Shown here: positions 1 through 9,297 of the stretch, in pieces
Layout: every line of letters begins with the position of its first letter
How positions within the stretch are numbered: position 1 is the first letter of the stretch
Source: CAVZYN01 sp963779515
Lineage (GTDB): Bacteria; Pseudomonadota; Alphaproteobacteria; Rhizobiales; Hyphomicrobiaceae
Assembly (NCBI GenBank): GCA_963779515.1
Contig: CAVZYN010000001.1
Span: 124,001 to 188,000, forward strand
DNA length: 64,000 bases
Direction: 5' to 3'
Notes under the pieces: generated by a model
Database searches by the model: none
Told to the model about the DNA's origin: nothing
The model's input: only the letters and a program-made list of their open reading frames with translations
Translations under genes and position numbers: made by a program

Positions 1-1622
1 CCAAGCGTGCCAACCGTGCCTTCAACCGACGTCACGCGCGAGTTGATCGTGGAGATCGTCGTCGTGTTCGTTGCTGTCTGGGTCTGCACGGCGGTGAGAC
101 CTGTTTCCAACGTGCCAACGCGGCCCGTCAAACCTGTGATAGACGTCGTGTTGGTATTGACCTGCGTTTGTAGCGCGCCACCATCGCCCGCCATGTTGCC
201 ATTGCCATCGACGGTCACGACCTGCAACGCGCCCGACTGCGTCGCGCGACTCGCAGCCGTGCCAAGTCCTGCTGCGGTATAGGTGCTGGTCGCCGATCCA
301 AGCGCAATCTGGTTTGCGCGTGTCGTCGCCGCTCCCGCGCCGAGCGCCACGGAGTTATCATGTCCCGCCGATGCATTCGGCCCAAGCGCTAACCCGTTGG
401 TGCCGGCGGCAGTGGCGCCAAATCCGAGCGCCGTGCTGTTTGCACCGGACGATTGGAACAGAGCATTGGGGGTTTTTGCCGCCAGCGTGCCGCTCGCATC
501 CGTGGTGACGACGGATATTGGTCCCGTTTGCGCCGCCGTGCTCGCGGCCGATGTCAGCCCGGCGAATGTATAGGTGTTGTTGGTGGTCCCGAACATTTGC
601 TGATTGGCGCGCGCGGTCGTCGCACCAATGCCGAAAGCCGCCGAATTGGTGTGGCCAGCCACCGAGCCCTGGCCAATGGCCGTCGCACCAGCGCCTGTAG
701 CCGCGGAACCCTGACCGTAGGCGCTACTATTTTGCGCTGTTGCCTGCGCGCTTCCGCCGGTCGCCGTTGCGGCCGTACCAATCGCCGCCGAATTCTGACC
801 GAAAGCCGTGCTCAAGCTTTGCGATGCGACCGATCCGCGTCCAAAAGCAGACGCATTCTCGCCAGCAGCCTGCGCGCCGCTGCCCGCCGCTGTGGCGCCA
901 AGGCCGGTGGCTTGCGCGTCGCCGCCGACAGCAGTTGTGAAGTCGGCATTGGCGCGTGCCAACGCACCAACCGCCGTCGCGCTTTGTCCAATCGCACGCG
1001 CCGTGCGGCCCAGGGCCGCCGAATTGTCACCACGCGCTTGCGCCGAACCACCAAGCGCCGTTGCGTTGGTACCGTCGGCCAGGGCCGCAGCACCAACGGC
1101 TGTCGTGTTGGTGGTCAGCGCCTGCGCCGTTGCACCGATTGCGGTCGCATTGGTCCCGCGGGCTTCAGTCGCACTTCCGATCGCCGTGGCATCGCTGCCC
1201 GTGGCCGACGTTGCGCTGCCGATGGCCGTGGAATTGCCGCCTTCCGCGCGTGCGTAGCTGCCGATGGCGGATGCGTTGTCGCCGGGCGCCCGTGCCGTGA
1301 ACCCGATGGCGGACGCGTAGTTGCCGTTCGCCTGCGCCTGGTAACCGAGAGCATTCGCGCCCGTGCCGGCGGTCGCTGAATCGCCGCAGGCGAGTGCAAA
1401 TGAACCGGCCGTCGCGCCGCCGGTGCTGCCGCCGTACTGCTGGCAGATGAACTGCGCCGCGGCCGGATCCGCGCCAAGACTACAAGATAGCACCAGCGCC
1501 AGCGCGCTGGAGGAGAGCGTGAGGGATCGGCGATCCGCCAGCATGCGCCGTGCGTGCGCAGCCGGCATCAGTCGCAGCGCCGGATGGCGCCGCATCGAAG
1601 GGTGGGACAAGGGAAACTCCAT
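1..1622 (-). CDS. YadA-like trimeric autotransporter adhesin, N-terminal part (runs off the left edge)
   Basis: 540 codons are open on the minus strand from an ATG at 1622 to the window edge. Residues 1-60 are basic then hydrophobic and end in a LGADPAAA-like cleavage region. After that come about 14-residue repeats with AIG cores (TAIGSATSATGSDA, TAVGAAALADGTNA), typical of the YadA head beta-roll. There are at least two neck-like motifs ending in a short Thr/Tyr segment (NTYTFAGL, STYTAAGL). Near the edge the sequence becomes Thr/Asn-rich with heptad-like INSRVTSVEG, as expected at the start of the coiled-coil stalk. The membrane anchor must lie outside the window. The family mediates surface adhesion as homotrimers; the ligand here is unknown. 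No strong ribosome site precedes the ATG, so a downstream in-frame ATG is possible. Confidence 0.88.
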   Translation of the reverse strand, partial: MEFPLSHPSMRRHPALRLMPAAHARRMLADRRSLTLSSSALALVLSCSLGADPAAAQFICQQYGGSTGGATAGSFALACGDSATAGTGANALGYQAQANGNYASAIGFTARAPGDNASAIGSYARAEGGNSTAIGSATSATGSDATAIGSATEARGTNATAIGATAQALTTNTTAVGAAALADGTNATALGGSAQARGDNSAALGRTARAIGQSATAVGALARANADFTTAVGGDAQATGLGATAAGSGAQAAGENASAFGRGSVASQSLSTAFGQNSAAIGTAATATGGSAQATAQNSSAYGQGSAATGAGATAIGQGSVAGHTNSAAFGIGATTARANQQMFGTTNNTYTFAGLTSAASTAAQTGPISVVTTDASGTLAAKTPNALFQSSGANSTALGFGATAAGTNGLALGPNASAGHDNSVALGAGAATTRANQIALGSATSTYTAAGLGTAASRATQSGALQVVTVDGNGNMAGDGGALQTQVNTNTTSITGLTGRVGTLETGLTAVQTQTATNTTTISTINSRVTSVEGTVGTL

Positions 1623-1783
1623 ACGCGATACAAGATTGGAGCGCCGGCCAACAAGGCCGGGCCCGCCGCCACGACGACACAAGCAGCGACGCATAAAATA
1701 CGCGCCAAAATTGTTTAAAATATCTTAACTCAATTTAAGGGTGTAGTGATCCATCATTCCAACGAGTCAGTTAGAGTGGTTCA

Positions 1784-2203
1784 ATGAAAATCAACGACAC
1801 CATCACCCTGGATGAAGCCGAGCTCACCGAGCGCTTCGTCAGAGCCTCGGGTCCTGGCGGCCAGAACGTCAACAAGGTCTCGACCGCCGTCGAGTTGCGC
1901 TTCGATGTGCGTGCGTCGAAAAGCCTGCCTGATGCCGTCGCCGTTCGGCTCATGAAGCTTGCCGGCAAACGCCTCACCAAGGACGGCGTGCTCGTCATTC
2001 AGGCGGATCGCTTTCGCACCCAGGAGATGAACCGCGACGACGCGCGCGATCGCTTGGCCGATCTCATCCGCGCTGCGGCGCACGTGCCAAAAAAGCGGAT
2101 CAAGACCAAGCCGACGCGCGCAGCCAAGGAACGCCGCATCGACGGCAAGAAGCGGCGCAGCGACGTCAAGGCCGGACGTCGCGGCAGCAGCGGCTGGGAC
2201 TGA
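1784..2203 (+). CDS. arfB: Alternative ribosome-rescue factor ArfB (peptidyl-tRNA hydrolase)
   Basis: 139 aa. Residues 23-31 read GPGGQNVNK, the GGQ loop that hydrolyses peptidyl-tRNA in class I release factors. There is no codon-recognition domain. The C-terminal third is Lys/Arg-rich (KKRIKTKPTRAAKERR), which in ArfB (YaeJ) enters the empty mRNA channel of stalled ribosomes. Length and layout match ArfB rather than RF1/RF2 or RF-H. The ATG at 1784 is preceded only by a weak purine stretch. It is convergent with the next gene, one base apart, so the two share a terminator region. Confidence 0.93.
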   Translation: MKINDTITLDEAELTERFVRASGPGGQNVNKVSTAVELRFDVRASKSLPDAVAVRLMKLAGKRLTKDGVLVIQADRFRTQEMNRDDARDRLADLIRAAAHVPKKRIKTKPTRAAKERRIDGKKRRSDVKAGRRGSSGWD

Positions 2204-2204
2204 A

Positions 2205-3017
2205 TCAGCTCCCAATCACCAGTGGCGCGGTGAGGCGACGCAGCGCCGCGATCACCGAGAGTGCGGTGACTTTGCCGGTGGCGGGCGTTTCGACCGACGG
2301 GATGTTTTGGATCGTCATCGACAGATCCGAGCTGTCGGATTTGACCTCGATCGTGTGCGTGTTGCGCGTCACCGTCGGATCGGCCCAGATCTCGACCCGC
2401 GTCCGATCGGCGCCGATGCCGGCCAGTGACAGCGCCACCGCCACGTTGACGTTAGCGGGGAAGCCTTTGATGGCATCGCGCGCCGTCCCCTCGAACACGC
2501 GCAATGGCGCCGTCAGATCGTCGACCGAAATGTTGCGCTCGGCCAGCAGCGGCGCGCCTTTCAGTCCCGCCGGAGGTTTGCGGGTAATGATCTTGGCCGA
2601 TGTCACGTTGCCTTCGGCGACGGCGCGCACGGCGTCAAGCCCCAGCAAAGCGCCCGTCGGCACCAGAATGCGTCCACCGGTCCGCATTGCGGTTTCGATC
2701 AGGTGCATGTGGGTCAACAGTTGTCCGACGGACAGCGGCATGAACATGCGTCCCTTGGCGAGCGCCGGCTCAGCCACCTCGGCAAAATGCTTCGCTGGGA
2801 TGCACTCGACGACGATATCGGCATGATCGGCAAGTGCCGCAAGGCTCGTGAGCTTTGGCTGCGACTTGAAATCCGCTAGGTTGCGGCGGGCTTTTGCCTC
2901 GTCCCGCGCCGACACTGCTGTCAGCGTCAGGCCCGGAATGCCGCCGGCATCGATGGTGCGTGCAACCTTGAGCCCGATCGACCCGAGGCCAGCCAATCCG
3001 ACGGTAAATCTTTGCAT
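2205..3017 (-). CDS. nadX: Aspartate dehydrogenase-like NAD(P)-dependent oxidoreductase
   Basis: 270 aa from the ATG at 3017. The N-terminus is a Rossmann fold with GLAGLGSIG at residues 7-15. The central and C-terminal parts (VPTGALLGLDAVRAV, GFPANVNVAVALSLAG) match the aspartate dehydrogenase/DUF108 family. The family oxidises L-aspartate to iminoaspartate for NAD synthesis or aspartate breakdown; some relatives serve other catabolic roles. A longer reading frame upstream exists, but the Rossmann start fixes the true N-terminus. It is divergent from tctC across 75 bases, so the two may share a promoter region and the transported acid could be related to this enzyme (inference). Confidence 0.8.
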   Translation of the reverse strand: MQRFTVGLAGLGSIGLKVARTIDAGGIPGLTLTAVSARDEAKARRNLADFKSQPKLTSLAALADHADIVVECIPAKHFAEVAEPALAKGRMFMPLSVGQLLTHMHLIETAMRTGGRILVPTGALLGLDAVRAVAEGNVTSAKIITRKPPAGLKGAPLLAERNISVDDLTAPLRVFEGTARDAIKGFPANVNVAVALSLAGIGADRTRVEIWADPTVTRNTHTIEVKSDSSDLSMTIQNIPSVETPATGKVTALSVIAALRRLTAPLVIGS

Positions 3018-3092
3018 GGGTGTGTCCTTGCCAATGACCGCATCGACGCTATCATCCCGGCCAACAAAGAACGAGACCCCGGGAGAGATACA

Positions 3093-4043
3093 ATGCGGAA
3101 ACTGTTCGCCACTCTTGCGTCCCTTGCCGTCGCGCTGACCGCGACGGGCGCCGCCGCGCAAGGCTATCCCGAGCGCCCCATCAAGGTGATCGTGCCATGG
3201 GCCGCCGGTGGCGACACCGACAACATCTTCCGCCCGTTCGCGCCGTTGCTGCAAAAGCATCTCGGCCAGCCCGCCATCATCGCCAACGTCGGCGGCGCAT
3301 CCGGCACGGTCGGCGCGCGAGAAGCCAAGGGATCGGCGCCCGACGGCTACACGCTCTATGCCGTGCACGACTACATCCACCTCACCTTCTACGCCGGCCT
3401 CGCCGATGTGAAATACACGGACTTCGAACCCATCTGCTTGATCGCGGGCACACCGTCGGTCCTCACCGCCTCCTCGAAAACGCCTTGGAAGACGTGGCCG
3501 GAATTCGTGGCTGACGCGAAGGCGCGGCCCGGCGCCATCACGGTCGGCGCGACGCTCGGGTCAACCAGCCACATCTTCCCCGCCATGATCGAGAAGTCGA
3601 CGGGCCTGAAGTTCAAGTATGTCTCCTACGACGGTCTCGCGCCGCGCATGAACGCCATCCTCGGCGGCCACATCGACTTGACCGACTCGAACCTCACGCA
3701 AAAAGGCAAGGTCGATGCCGGTCAGCTGCGCTTCCTCGCCATCGCCACCGACAAGCGCGATCCAGAGTTGCCGAACGTGCCGACATTGAAGGAGCTCGGC
3801 ATCAACATCGTCTACGAAGTCGTGCGCGGTCTCATGGTGCCGAAGAATACGCCGGCGCCGGTGCGTGCGAAACTCGGCGAAGCCTGCGAGAAAGCCGCGA
3901 AAGAACCCGAGTTCGCCGCTGCCATGAAGCTGCAGGGCACGCGGGTCGTCCATCTCAACGCCGCCGACTATGCCAAGTTTCTCGATAAGATCGACGGCGA
4001 GAACAAAACTATCATGACCGACCTCGGCTTGATCAAGAAATGA
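3093..4043 (+). CDS. tctC: Tripartite tricarboxylate transporter substrate-binding protein (Bug/TctC)
   Basis: 316 aa. Residues 1-25 form a cleavable signal peptide (MRKLFATLASL...AAAQG). The mature start YPERPIKVIVPWAAGG is the Bug-family signature, the loop that wraps the ligand carboxylate. GGASGTVGARE matches the conserved second ligand loop. The ATG at 3093 has a clear GGGAGAG ribosome site six bases or so upstream. It acts in the periplasm and delivers a carboxylate (unknown here) to TctAB. Its stop overlaps the tctB start by four bases, so it is the first gene of a tctCBA operon. Confidence 0.95.
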   Translation: MRKLFATLASLAVALTATGAAAQGYPERPIKVIVPWAAGGDTDNIFRPFAPLLQKHLGQPAIIANVGGASGTVGAREAKGSAPDGYTLYAVHDYIHLTFYAGLADVKYTDFEPICLIAGTPSVLTASSKTPWKTWPEFVADAKARPGAITVGATLGSTSHIFPAMIEKSTGLKFKYVSYDGLAPRMNAILGGHIDLTDSNLTQKGKVDAGQLRFLAIATDKRDPELPNVPTLKELGINIVYEVVRGLMVPKNTPAPVRAKLGEACEKAAKEPEFAAAMKLQGTRVVHLNAADYAKFLDKIDGENKTIMTDLGLIKK

Positions 4044-4525
4044 AACTGGGTCGCGATGGTGTGGCGGGGCTGATCGGCCTCGCCATCACACTTATCTTGC
4101 TGCCGCAGGCGCTCGGCTTGCCGAAGCTTCCAATCGTGCCGATCGGACCCGGCTTCTATCCAACAATCGTTCTCGCGTTTCTCGGAATCATGAGCGCGGT
4201 TCTGGTCGCGCAAGACATGTTCGCGCAGCGCAAGTTGACGGCCGCTCCAGGTGCGGCCGTCGCGACGGCGACCCGCGACTACACGCTCGTCGCGATCGCG
4301 TTTCTGCTGGTCTCGCTCTACATCGCGGCACTGCCGCTGATCGGCTTCCGCTTGTCGACACTGCTGTTCGTCGCCCTGTTTCAGATCGCGATGGAGCGCC
4401 CGGAGACGCCGCAAAAATGGGCGATCATCCTCGCCATCGCGGCCGCGACCACCGCCGTAACCTACACCGTCTTCAACGACTATTTGCTGGTGCTGCTGCC
4501 GCGCGGCGCCTGGACGGGGTGGTAA
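4040..4525 (+). CDS. tctB: Tripartite tricarboxylate transporter small membrane subunit TctB
   Basis: 161 aa, DUF1468-type. About four hydrophobic segments are visible (around residues 9-28, 37-55, 80-110 and 125-150), including GPGFYPTIVLAFLGIM near the N-terminus, which is typical of the family. It overlaps tctC by ATGA and ends three bases before tctA, so the three are translationally linked. It is the small inner-membrane subunit that partners TctA in Na+-coupled carboxylate uptake. Confidence 0.92.
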   Translation: MKLGRDGVAGLIGLAITLILLPQALGLPKLPIVPIGPGFYPTIVLAFLGIMSAVLVAQDMFAQRKLTAAPGAAVATATRDYTLVAIAFLLVSLYIAALPLIGFRLSTLLFVALFQIAMERPETPQKWAIILAIAAATTAVTYTVFNDYLLVLLPRGAWTGW

Positions 4526-4528
4526 GTC

Positions 4529-6046
4529 ATGCTCGATCTCCTGGTGGCCGGCATCGTCACGATGCTGCAATGGAAATACATGCTGCCGCTGCTGATCGGC
4601 ACCATTGCCGGCGTCGTCGGCGGCTCGCTTCCCGGCGTCACGATCACCATGACGGTGATCATGATCCTGCCTTTCACATATGGCCTCGATCCGCTCGCGG
4701 GCCTCGCCGCTATGACCGGCGTTTACGTCGGCGGCTCAACCGGCGGCCTCATGACATGCTGCCTGATTGGCATTCCCGGATCGCCCGCCTCCATCGCGAC
4801 CACGTTCGACGGCTTCCCGATGGCGCGCAAGGGCGAGCCCGGCCGCGCGATCTGGCTCGGCATCTGGGCGTCCGTCTGGGGCGGCCTGCTCGGCGCGCTG
4901 TTCCTGGTTTTTCTCACTGGCCCGCTGGCGGCCATCGCGCTCGAGTTCGGGCCCTGGGAATACTTCTCGCTGTTCGTGCTCGCCATGGCGATGGTCGCGG
5001 GCCTGACCGAGTCCTCTCTCGTCAAAGGTCTGATGTCGACGGCGCTGGGCCTCTTGATCACCGTGATCGGCACCGATCCGATCGGCAGCGTGCCGCGCTT
5101 CACCTTCGGCTCGGCCTTCATCGGCGGCGGTTTTGCGTTTCTGCCCGTCCTAATCGGCATCTTCGCGTTCGCCCAGATCATGACCGACATCGAGAAGTAC
5201 GGTCAGCCCAATGCCACGACGGTGCCGCAGCCGAAGTTCGAAAAATTCTCCCATCTGAAACTCAACTGGGAAATCATCCGCCAGCCGTTCCAGCTACTGT
5301 GGGCGACCATCGTCGGCCTGATCATTGGAATCCTGCCAGCCATCGGCGGCAGCGCCTCGAGCGTGATGGCCTACGACCAGGCCAAGAAATTCTCGAAGAC
5401 GCCTGAGCTGTTCGGCACCGGCCATCCCGAAGGCATCATCGCGTCGGAAGCCTCCAACAACGCCAACGTCAGTGGCTCGCTGATGACGATCATGGCCTTC
5501 GGCATTCCAGGCGACGCGGTCACCGCCGTGATGCTCGGCGCCATGACCATTCACGGCATCCAGTCCGGCCCGTTGTTCATTTCCCAAAACCCCGGCCTCG
5601 CTTACGGCCTCTATGCCGCCTACATCCTCGCGCATCCGCTGATGCTGCTCGTCTGCTTCGCCTTTATGCCGCTGATGATCCGCATCACCAGCGTCCGCCT
5701 CGCTGTCCTCGCGCCCGTCGTTCTTGTCCTCTGCGTGATCGGCGCCTATGCGCTCAACAATACGATGCAGAGCGTTTATGTGCTGCTGCTGTTCGGCGTC
5801 ATTGGCTACATCCTGGTCAAGGCCGGGTTCCCGCTTGCGCCGCTGATCCTCGGGCTCATTCTCGGTGATCAGATCGAGATCAATCTGATCCGCGCGATCA
5901 TGACCGACGACAATCCGTGGCTGTTCATCACCCGGCCGATCTCGGGTGTTCTGCTGACGCTTGCGGCACTCTCGACCGGCTTTGCGATCTGGCAGCACCT
6001 GCGCCACCAGAAGCGGCTCGCGGGCGAAGAGGAGGCGGATTTTTAG
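4529..6046 (+). CDS. tctA: Tripartite tricarboxylate transporter large permease TctA
   Basis: 505 aa, the usual length of TctA. It is hydrophobic throughout with conserved family blocks: GVVGGSLPGVTITMTVIM near residues 28-45, GVYVGGSTGG near 66-75, and EGIIASEASNNANVSGSLM near 302-320. It is the channel-forming permease for the ligand bound by TctC. The stop overlaps the 3' end of the convergent ICMT-like gene by four bases. Confidence 0.95.
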   Translation: MLDLLVAGIVTMLQWKYMLPLLIGTIAGVVGGSLPGVTITMTVIMILPFTYGLDPLAGLAAMTGVYVGGSTGGLMTCCLIGIPGSPASIATTFDGFPMARKGEPGRAIWLGIWASVWGGLLGALFLVFLTGPLAAIALEFGPWEYFSLFVLAMAMVAGLTESSLVKGLMSTALGLLITVIGTDPIGSVPRFTFGSAFIGGGFAFLPVLIGIFAFAQIMTDIEKYGQPNATTVPQPKFEKFSHLKLNWEIIRQPFQLLWATIVGLIIGILPAIGGSASSVMAYDQAKKFSKTPELFGTGHPEGIIASEASNNANVSGSLMTIMAFGIPGDAVTAVMLGAMTIHGIQSGPLFISQNPGLAYGLYAAYILAHPLMLLVCFAFMPLMIRITSVRLAVLAPVVLVLCVIGAYALNNTMQSVYVLLLFGVIGYILVKAGFPLAPLILGLILGDQIEINLIRAIMTDDNPWLFITRPISGVLLTLAALSTGFAIWQHLRHQKRLAGEEEADF

Positions 6047-6636
6047 CGGGCATCGCTCTTGCTGGCCGCGTCAAACGCGCGCCGCCAGTTGAAAAAACGC
6101 GGCACCTCGGCGCAATAACGCCGATAAGCCTCGCCATAGGCCGCCGCGAGCCACGGTTCTTCCGCCAGCACCATCAGTGCATAGACCGCCATCATCGCCG
6201 CGCACAGCAGATAGGCTCCCGCGCTGTCGGCGGCGAACGCAAGGCAGCCGTAGACCACGATCAGCATCGCGTTCTGCGGATTGCGGCTCCATCGATAAAT
6301 GCCGCCGGTCACGAGACCATCCTGCGCGCCATAGCTGTTGTCGCGACCAAGAATTTGGAACGAATAGAGGAAGAGCGCGATCGATGCCGCGAGCAGCGCA
6401 AAGGCAATCACGCGCAGCCAAGCCGGCAAACCGAGGACAGGGGCGCGATCCAGGATCGCCGCAGCAAAGCACAGCACGTTGAGGCCGCGAAACAGCGGCC
6501 AGAAAACATAGCTCTGCCAGGTTCCAACACCGGGCGTCGGCCAGATCCGCAGCTCTTTCACATAAAGCGTCGCCACCAGCAGGCTCAGCAGCACCGCCGC
6601 TACCACGGCGCCGATCAGGAAAACCACCGAGGTCAT
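6043..6636 (-). CDS. Isoprenylcysteine carboxyl methyltransferase-family membrane protein
   Basis: 197 aa with several hydrophobic helices. The C-terminal half has the family pattern GIYRWSRNPQNAMLIV (R-x-P-N-like motif) followed by EEPWLAAAYGEAYRRYC, as in the ICMT/PEMT superfamily of SAM-dependent membrane methyltransferases. The substrate in bacteria is generally unknown. The start was set at the ATG at 6636 because it overlaps the stop of the upstream acetyltransferase by four bases (ATGA); a longer frame upstream would overlap that gene more. A second member lies at 55715-56188. Confidence 0.8.
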   Translation of the reverse strand: MTSVVFLIGAVVAAVLLSLLVATLYVKELRIWPTPGVGTWQSYVFWPLFRGLNVLCFAAAILDRAPVLGLPAWLRVIAFALLAASIALFLYSFQILGRDNSYGAQDGLVTGGIYRWSRNPQNAMLIVVYGCLAFAADSAGAYLLCAAMMAVYALMVLAEEPWLAAAYGEAYRRYCAEVPRFFNWRRAFDAASKSDAR

Positions 6637-7187
6637 TCTGCTAGGTCCTGCTGTCGCGGCGTCAAGCCAGTCTTCACAAATCGGGCTCCCAAGTCTCGCT
6701 CCCAAGTCTCGCCGACCAGGCTGTGGCCGAAGCTCAGGTGTGGTTCTTGCGCTGTCATCGTGAACCCGAGCCGCTCATACAGCCTGCGCGCTGGCAACAG
6801 CACATCGTTGGTCCAGAGCGTCATGCGCTTATATCCGGCGTCGCGCGCGAATGCCATCGCCGCCTCCACCAAAGTGCGCCCAAGACCATGGCCACGCGCG
6901 TGCGGCTCGACATAAACAAGACGCAGCTTGGCAACCTCGGCGTCCTTCCGCATCACAAATGCGGAGCCAAGGATGCCGTCACCCCGCGTCGCGATCCAGC
7001 AGCGCTCGCAGGCCGGGTCGTGCGATTGAGCAAAGCCGATCGCGACCGTGCCAACCAGCGCCTCGAAGCTTGCATCCCACCCGTACTCGGCGGCATAGAG
7101 CGCGCCGTGGCGATGGATCACCCAACCGATATCGCCCGGCTGCGGCGCGCGCAGCAGGATCGGAAGATGTTCGTTCGCTGGGGGCAT
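6633..7187 (-). CDS. GNAT-family N-acetyltransferase
   Basis: 184 aa from the ATG at 7187. The block PGDIGWVIHRHGALYAAEYG near residues 16-35 resembles the acetyltransferase half of MarR-GNAT fusion proteins. Here it stands alone with no MarR domain. The acetyl-CoA site is visible as VEPHARGHGLGRTLVEAA, with YKRMTLWTNDVLLPARRLYERLGF further on. A TTG start at 7244 is possible, but the ATG gives the usual N-terminus. It is in an operon with the ICMT-like gene (ATGA overlap). The substrate is unknown. Confidence 0.85.
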   Translation of the reverse strand: MPPANEHLPILLRAPQPGDIGWVIHRHGALYAAEYGWDASFEALVGTVAIGFAQSHDPACERCWIATRGDGILGSAFVMRKDAEVAKLRLVYVEPHARGHGLGRTLVEAAMAFARDAGYKRMTLWTNDVLLPARRLYERLGFTMTAQEPHLSFGHSLVGETWERDLGARFVKTGLTPRQQDLAE

Positions 7188-7253
7188 GCGCGGGTCTCGA
7201 TCGGCCGAAGCCACATCCAGTGCCCAGACACTCCGCCCTGTCAACGGTGACGA

Positions 7254-8333
7254 TCAGCGCGCGGCTTCTGGCAGCGGTCCATTGACATGCAGATGCGCGA
7301 TCAGAAAGCGCCAATGCCGCGCCTCGCACCAGGGCGTCAGAATGCCGAGAGAAAGGGCCCGCAGCAGCGCGTTCGACGCCGTCATCCAGACATAAGCCGG
7401 CACCGGTACACGCAACCCAAACCGCAGGCCGCCGAGCGTCGTGCGTTCGGCTTGGTGGCGCAAGACACGCGCATACCAAGCTTTGGCAATGCAATAGAAC
7501 GCGGCCAGTGCCGTGATCAGGATCGGCGCCGCGCGCGCCGCGACATCCCAGTTTTTCAGCGCGGAGATCGTGCGCGCTTGAGCCGCCGCCGACAGTTCCG
7601 GCCCGATCGCCATGGCGAGCATGACGATCATCCACAGATACACCAGCGCAGCCGTCACCCACACCCACGCGAAGAGTTTCAACAAGGCGCGCGCATCCGG
7701 CGCATAGGCAAAGTTTACGCCGTGATAAGCGGTCTCGCCCGTGATCCGCGCCGCAAGTTTTTCGGTGCGCCAGGGCACCGCCCAGCCAAGCGTCGGCGGC
7801 ACCACGAATGACGTCCAGAAGTGCAGCCGCGCATAGGACCAGGCGCGGCCGGTCATGGCGAAGCGCTGACCGCGGACCCAGCTCCGGCGCAAGACGTGCG
7901 TGCGCCGCCGATAGACCGCCGACCCGATCAGGAACAGCAGCGGCATGCCGATCAGAAGCCGGCGCAAGGCAAAGCTGTTCGGAAAACCGAATCCGCTTTT
8001 GCCGTCCAAAAACACGAAGTACCAGATCAGCAGAACAAGACCGGGCGTCGAGACCAACGCGGCAATCATAAATGTCTTCAGCGATTCTGGTCCGGTCCCG
8101 GTCCAGCTCAGCGCATGTCCGTCGATGCGAATGGCGCGATAGAGCGTGCGTTTTATCTCCGCCCGTCCCCAAAAGTGATAGAGACCCAGCGTCACGACCG
8201 TGAGGGCGAATTTTCTGAGACCGAGGAGCAACAGATCGCGCGTGCCCGCCTCGAACCGGACGCGGCCTTGGGCGGCGACTGCATCCTGGCGGGTGGCGGC
8301 CAGCGGGCCCGCAAGCGACAAGGTTTCGGACAT
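7254..8333 (-). CDS. DUF898 (YjgN-like) multi-pass membrane protein
   Basis: 359 aa from the ATG at 8333. After a soluble N-terminus, residues about 35-60 read LLLLGLRKFALTVVTLGLYHFWGRAE, characteristic of YjgN/DUF898. Further hydrophobic helices follow, with the conserved WYARVLRHQAERT-like segment near the C-terminus. The function of the family is unknown. It lies 66 bases upstream of the acetyltransferase start and is probably co-transcribed with it and the ICMT-like gene. Confidence 0.85.
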   Translation of the reverse strand: MSETLSLAGPLAATRQDAVAAQGRVRFEAGTRDLLLLGLRKFALTVVTLGLYHFWGRAEIKRTLYRAIRIDGHALSWTGTGPESLKTFMIAALVSTPGLVLLIWYFVFLDGKSGFGFPNSFALRRLLIGMPLLFLIGSAVYRRRTHVLRRSWVRGQRFAMTGRAWSYARLHFWTSFVVPPTLGWAVPWRTEKLAARITGETAYHGVNFAYAPDARALLKLFAWVWVTAALVYLWMIVMLAMAIGPELSAAAQARTISALKNWDVAARAAPILITALAAFYCIAKAWYARVLRHQAERTTLGGLRFGLRVPVPAYVWMTASNALLRALSLGILTPWCEARHWRFLIAHLHVNGPLPEAAR

Positions 8334-8458
8334 CGAGGGGCGCTTCTGAATGTGGCGTGGCGTTGATGCGACCACGCGCAAGCCGCGATCATCCCCAGGC
8401 TACACGCCCATCGTTACCTTTCACCCAATACGATCGATCGGATTTTACGCAATGGCTC

Positions 8459-9064
8459 TCAAAAGCCGCTGCCGGCAACCTTGAGGCTCGTCAGCTTCCA
8501 GTCGAGACCCTTGAGTTCCATCCGGCCGATATAGCGGCGTTCTGGCTCGTAGCGGTCTGCGACTTCGATCTCGACTTGGGTCATAGAAATAAAAGCGGCA
8601 CGCTGCACGCGGCGCCAGAACGCGGCGAACCGCTCGAACGGCGAGGCATCGAGCGAGGCCTCGGCAAACAACGGTGGCGGCGGTTGTTGGACCGGCAAGT
8701 TGGGGCGCACGCTGTTGCGCCACGTATCGCGCGCGTTGTAGGCCTGCGGTAGGCCGTGCGGCGTCACCCATTGATCGACGATGCGGTCGACAACCGAGGG
8801 CGCCATCCAGGCCTTGAAGCGCGCGATCAGGCCAGGGCGCGGGACGCCGGCAGCGTAGTCGGCTTCGGCCTTGGAGGCGGCGAGTTCGGCCAGGGAGTGC
8901 TTGAGGCTGGCGCGGATGGCTGGAAATTCGATTTTCTGGGCCAGGACCGCCGTGTCGCCGCCGCGCACCGCTTGGCGAATTTGGTACGCGCTGAGGAACG
9001 GCCAAACAGCGTAGGCCACGAACAGGCTGAGGCCGAGAATGGCAATCTTCACGAGTTTTCGCAT
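8459..9064 (-). CDS. DUF2939-type membrane-anchored protein
   Basis: 201 aa from the ATG at 9064. An N-terminal helix (LVKIAILGLSLFVAYAVWPF, residues 3-22) anchors the protein. It is followed by LSAYQIRQAVRGGDTAVL and a region typical of DUF2939, a periplasmic-facing family of unknown role. Two upstream in-frame starts (9085, 9160) exist, but MRKLVK gives a normal signal-anchor start. It lies 125 bases upstream of the DUF898 gene in the same orientation. Confidence 0.75.
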   Translation of the reverse strand: MRKLVKIAILGLSLFVAYAVWPFLSAYQIRQAVRGGDTAVLAQKIEFPAIRASLKHSLAELAASKAEADYAAGVPRPGLIARFKAWMAPSVVDRIVDQWVTPHGLPQAYNARDTWRNSVRPNLPVQQPPPPLFAEASLDASPFERFAAFWRRVQRAAFISMTQVEIEVADRYEPERRYIGRMELKGLDWKLTSLKVAGSGF

Positions 9065-9210
9065 CAACCCAATCCACGTTCTCATACCCGTCACAAACTG
9101 ACTGATGAATGAACAATCGGGCACGAGCCTGTTCAATTTATGGCCATCCACAATCAGCACCTATTCCAAATTGGCGAATGGCTCCATTTTTGCGCACAGT
9201 TGAGCGTCGG

Positions 9211-9279
9211 GCAGCGGCGCGCAATGGCTCTAGCGCGTTGCGATCCGACGGGCGAAGCCCGGCGCAGCGGCGCGCAATG
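9211..9279. repeat. Two 16-bp direct repeats flanking a small REP-like hairpin
   Basis: The 16-base string GCAGCGGCGCGCAATG occurs at 9211-9226 and again at 9264-9279. Between them is a short hairpin with a GGGC/GCCC stem around a GAA loop (about 9251-9261). It sits 19 bases past the 3' end of obgE, so the hairpin could act as its terminator, although no T-run follows. Intergenic REP-like elements are the other reading. Confidence 0.45.
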
Positions 9280-9297
9280 AAAAGATGAATCTGAGCG

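Noticed and set aside
453..1379. Plus-strand frames within 1-1500
   Set aside because: They are the reverse of the YadA head repeats; the Arg- and Cys-rich composition reflects the repeat on the other strand.
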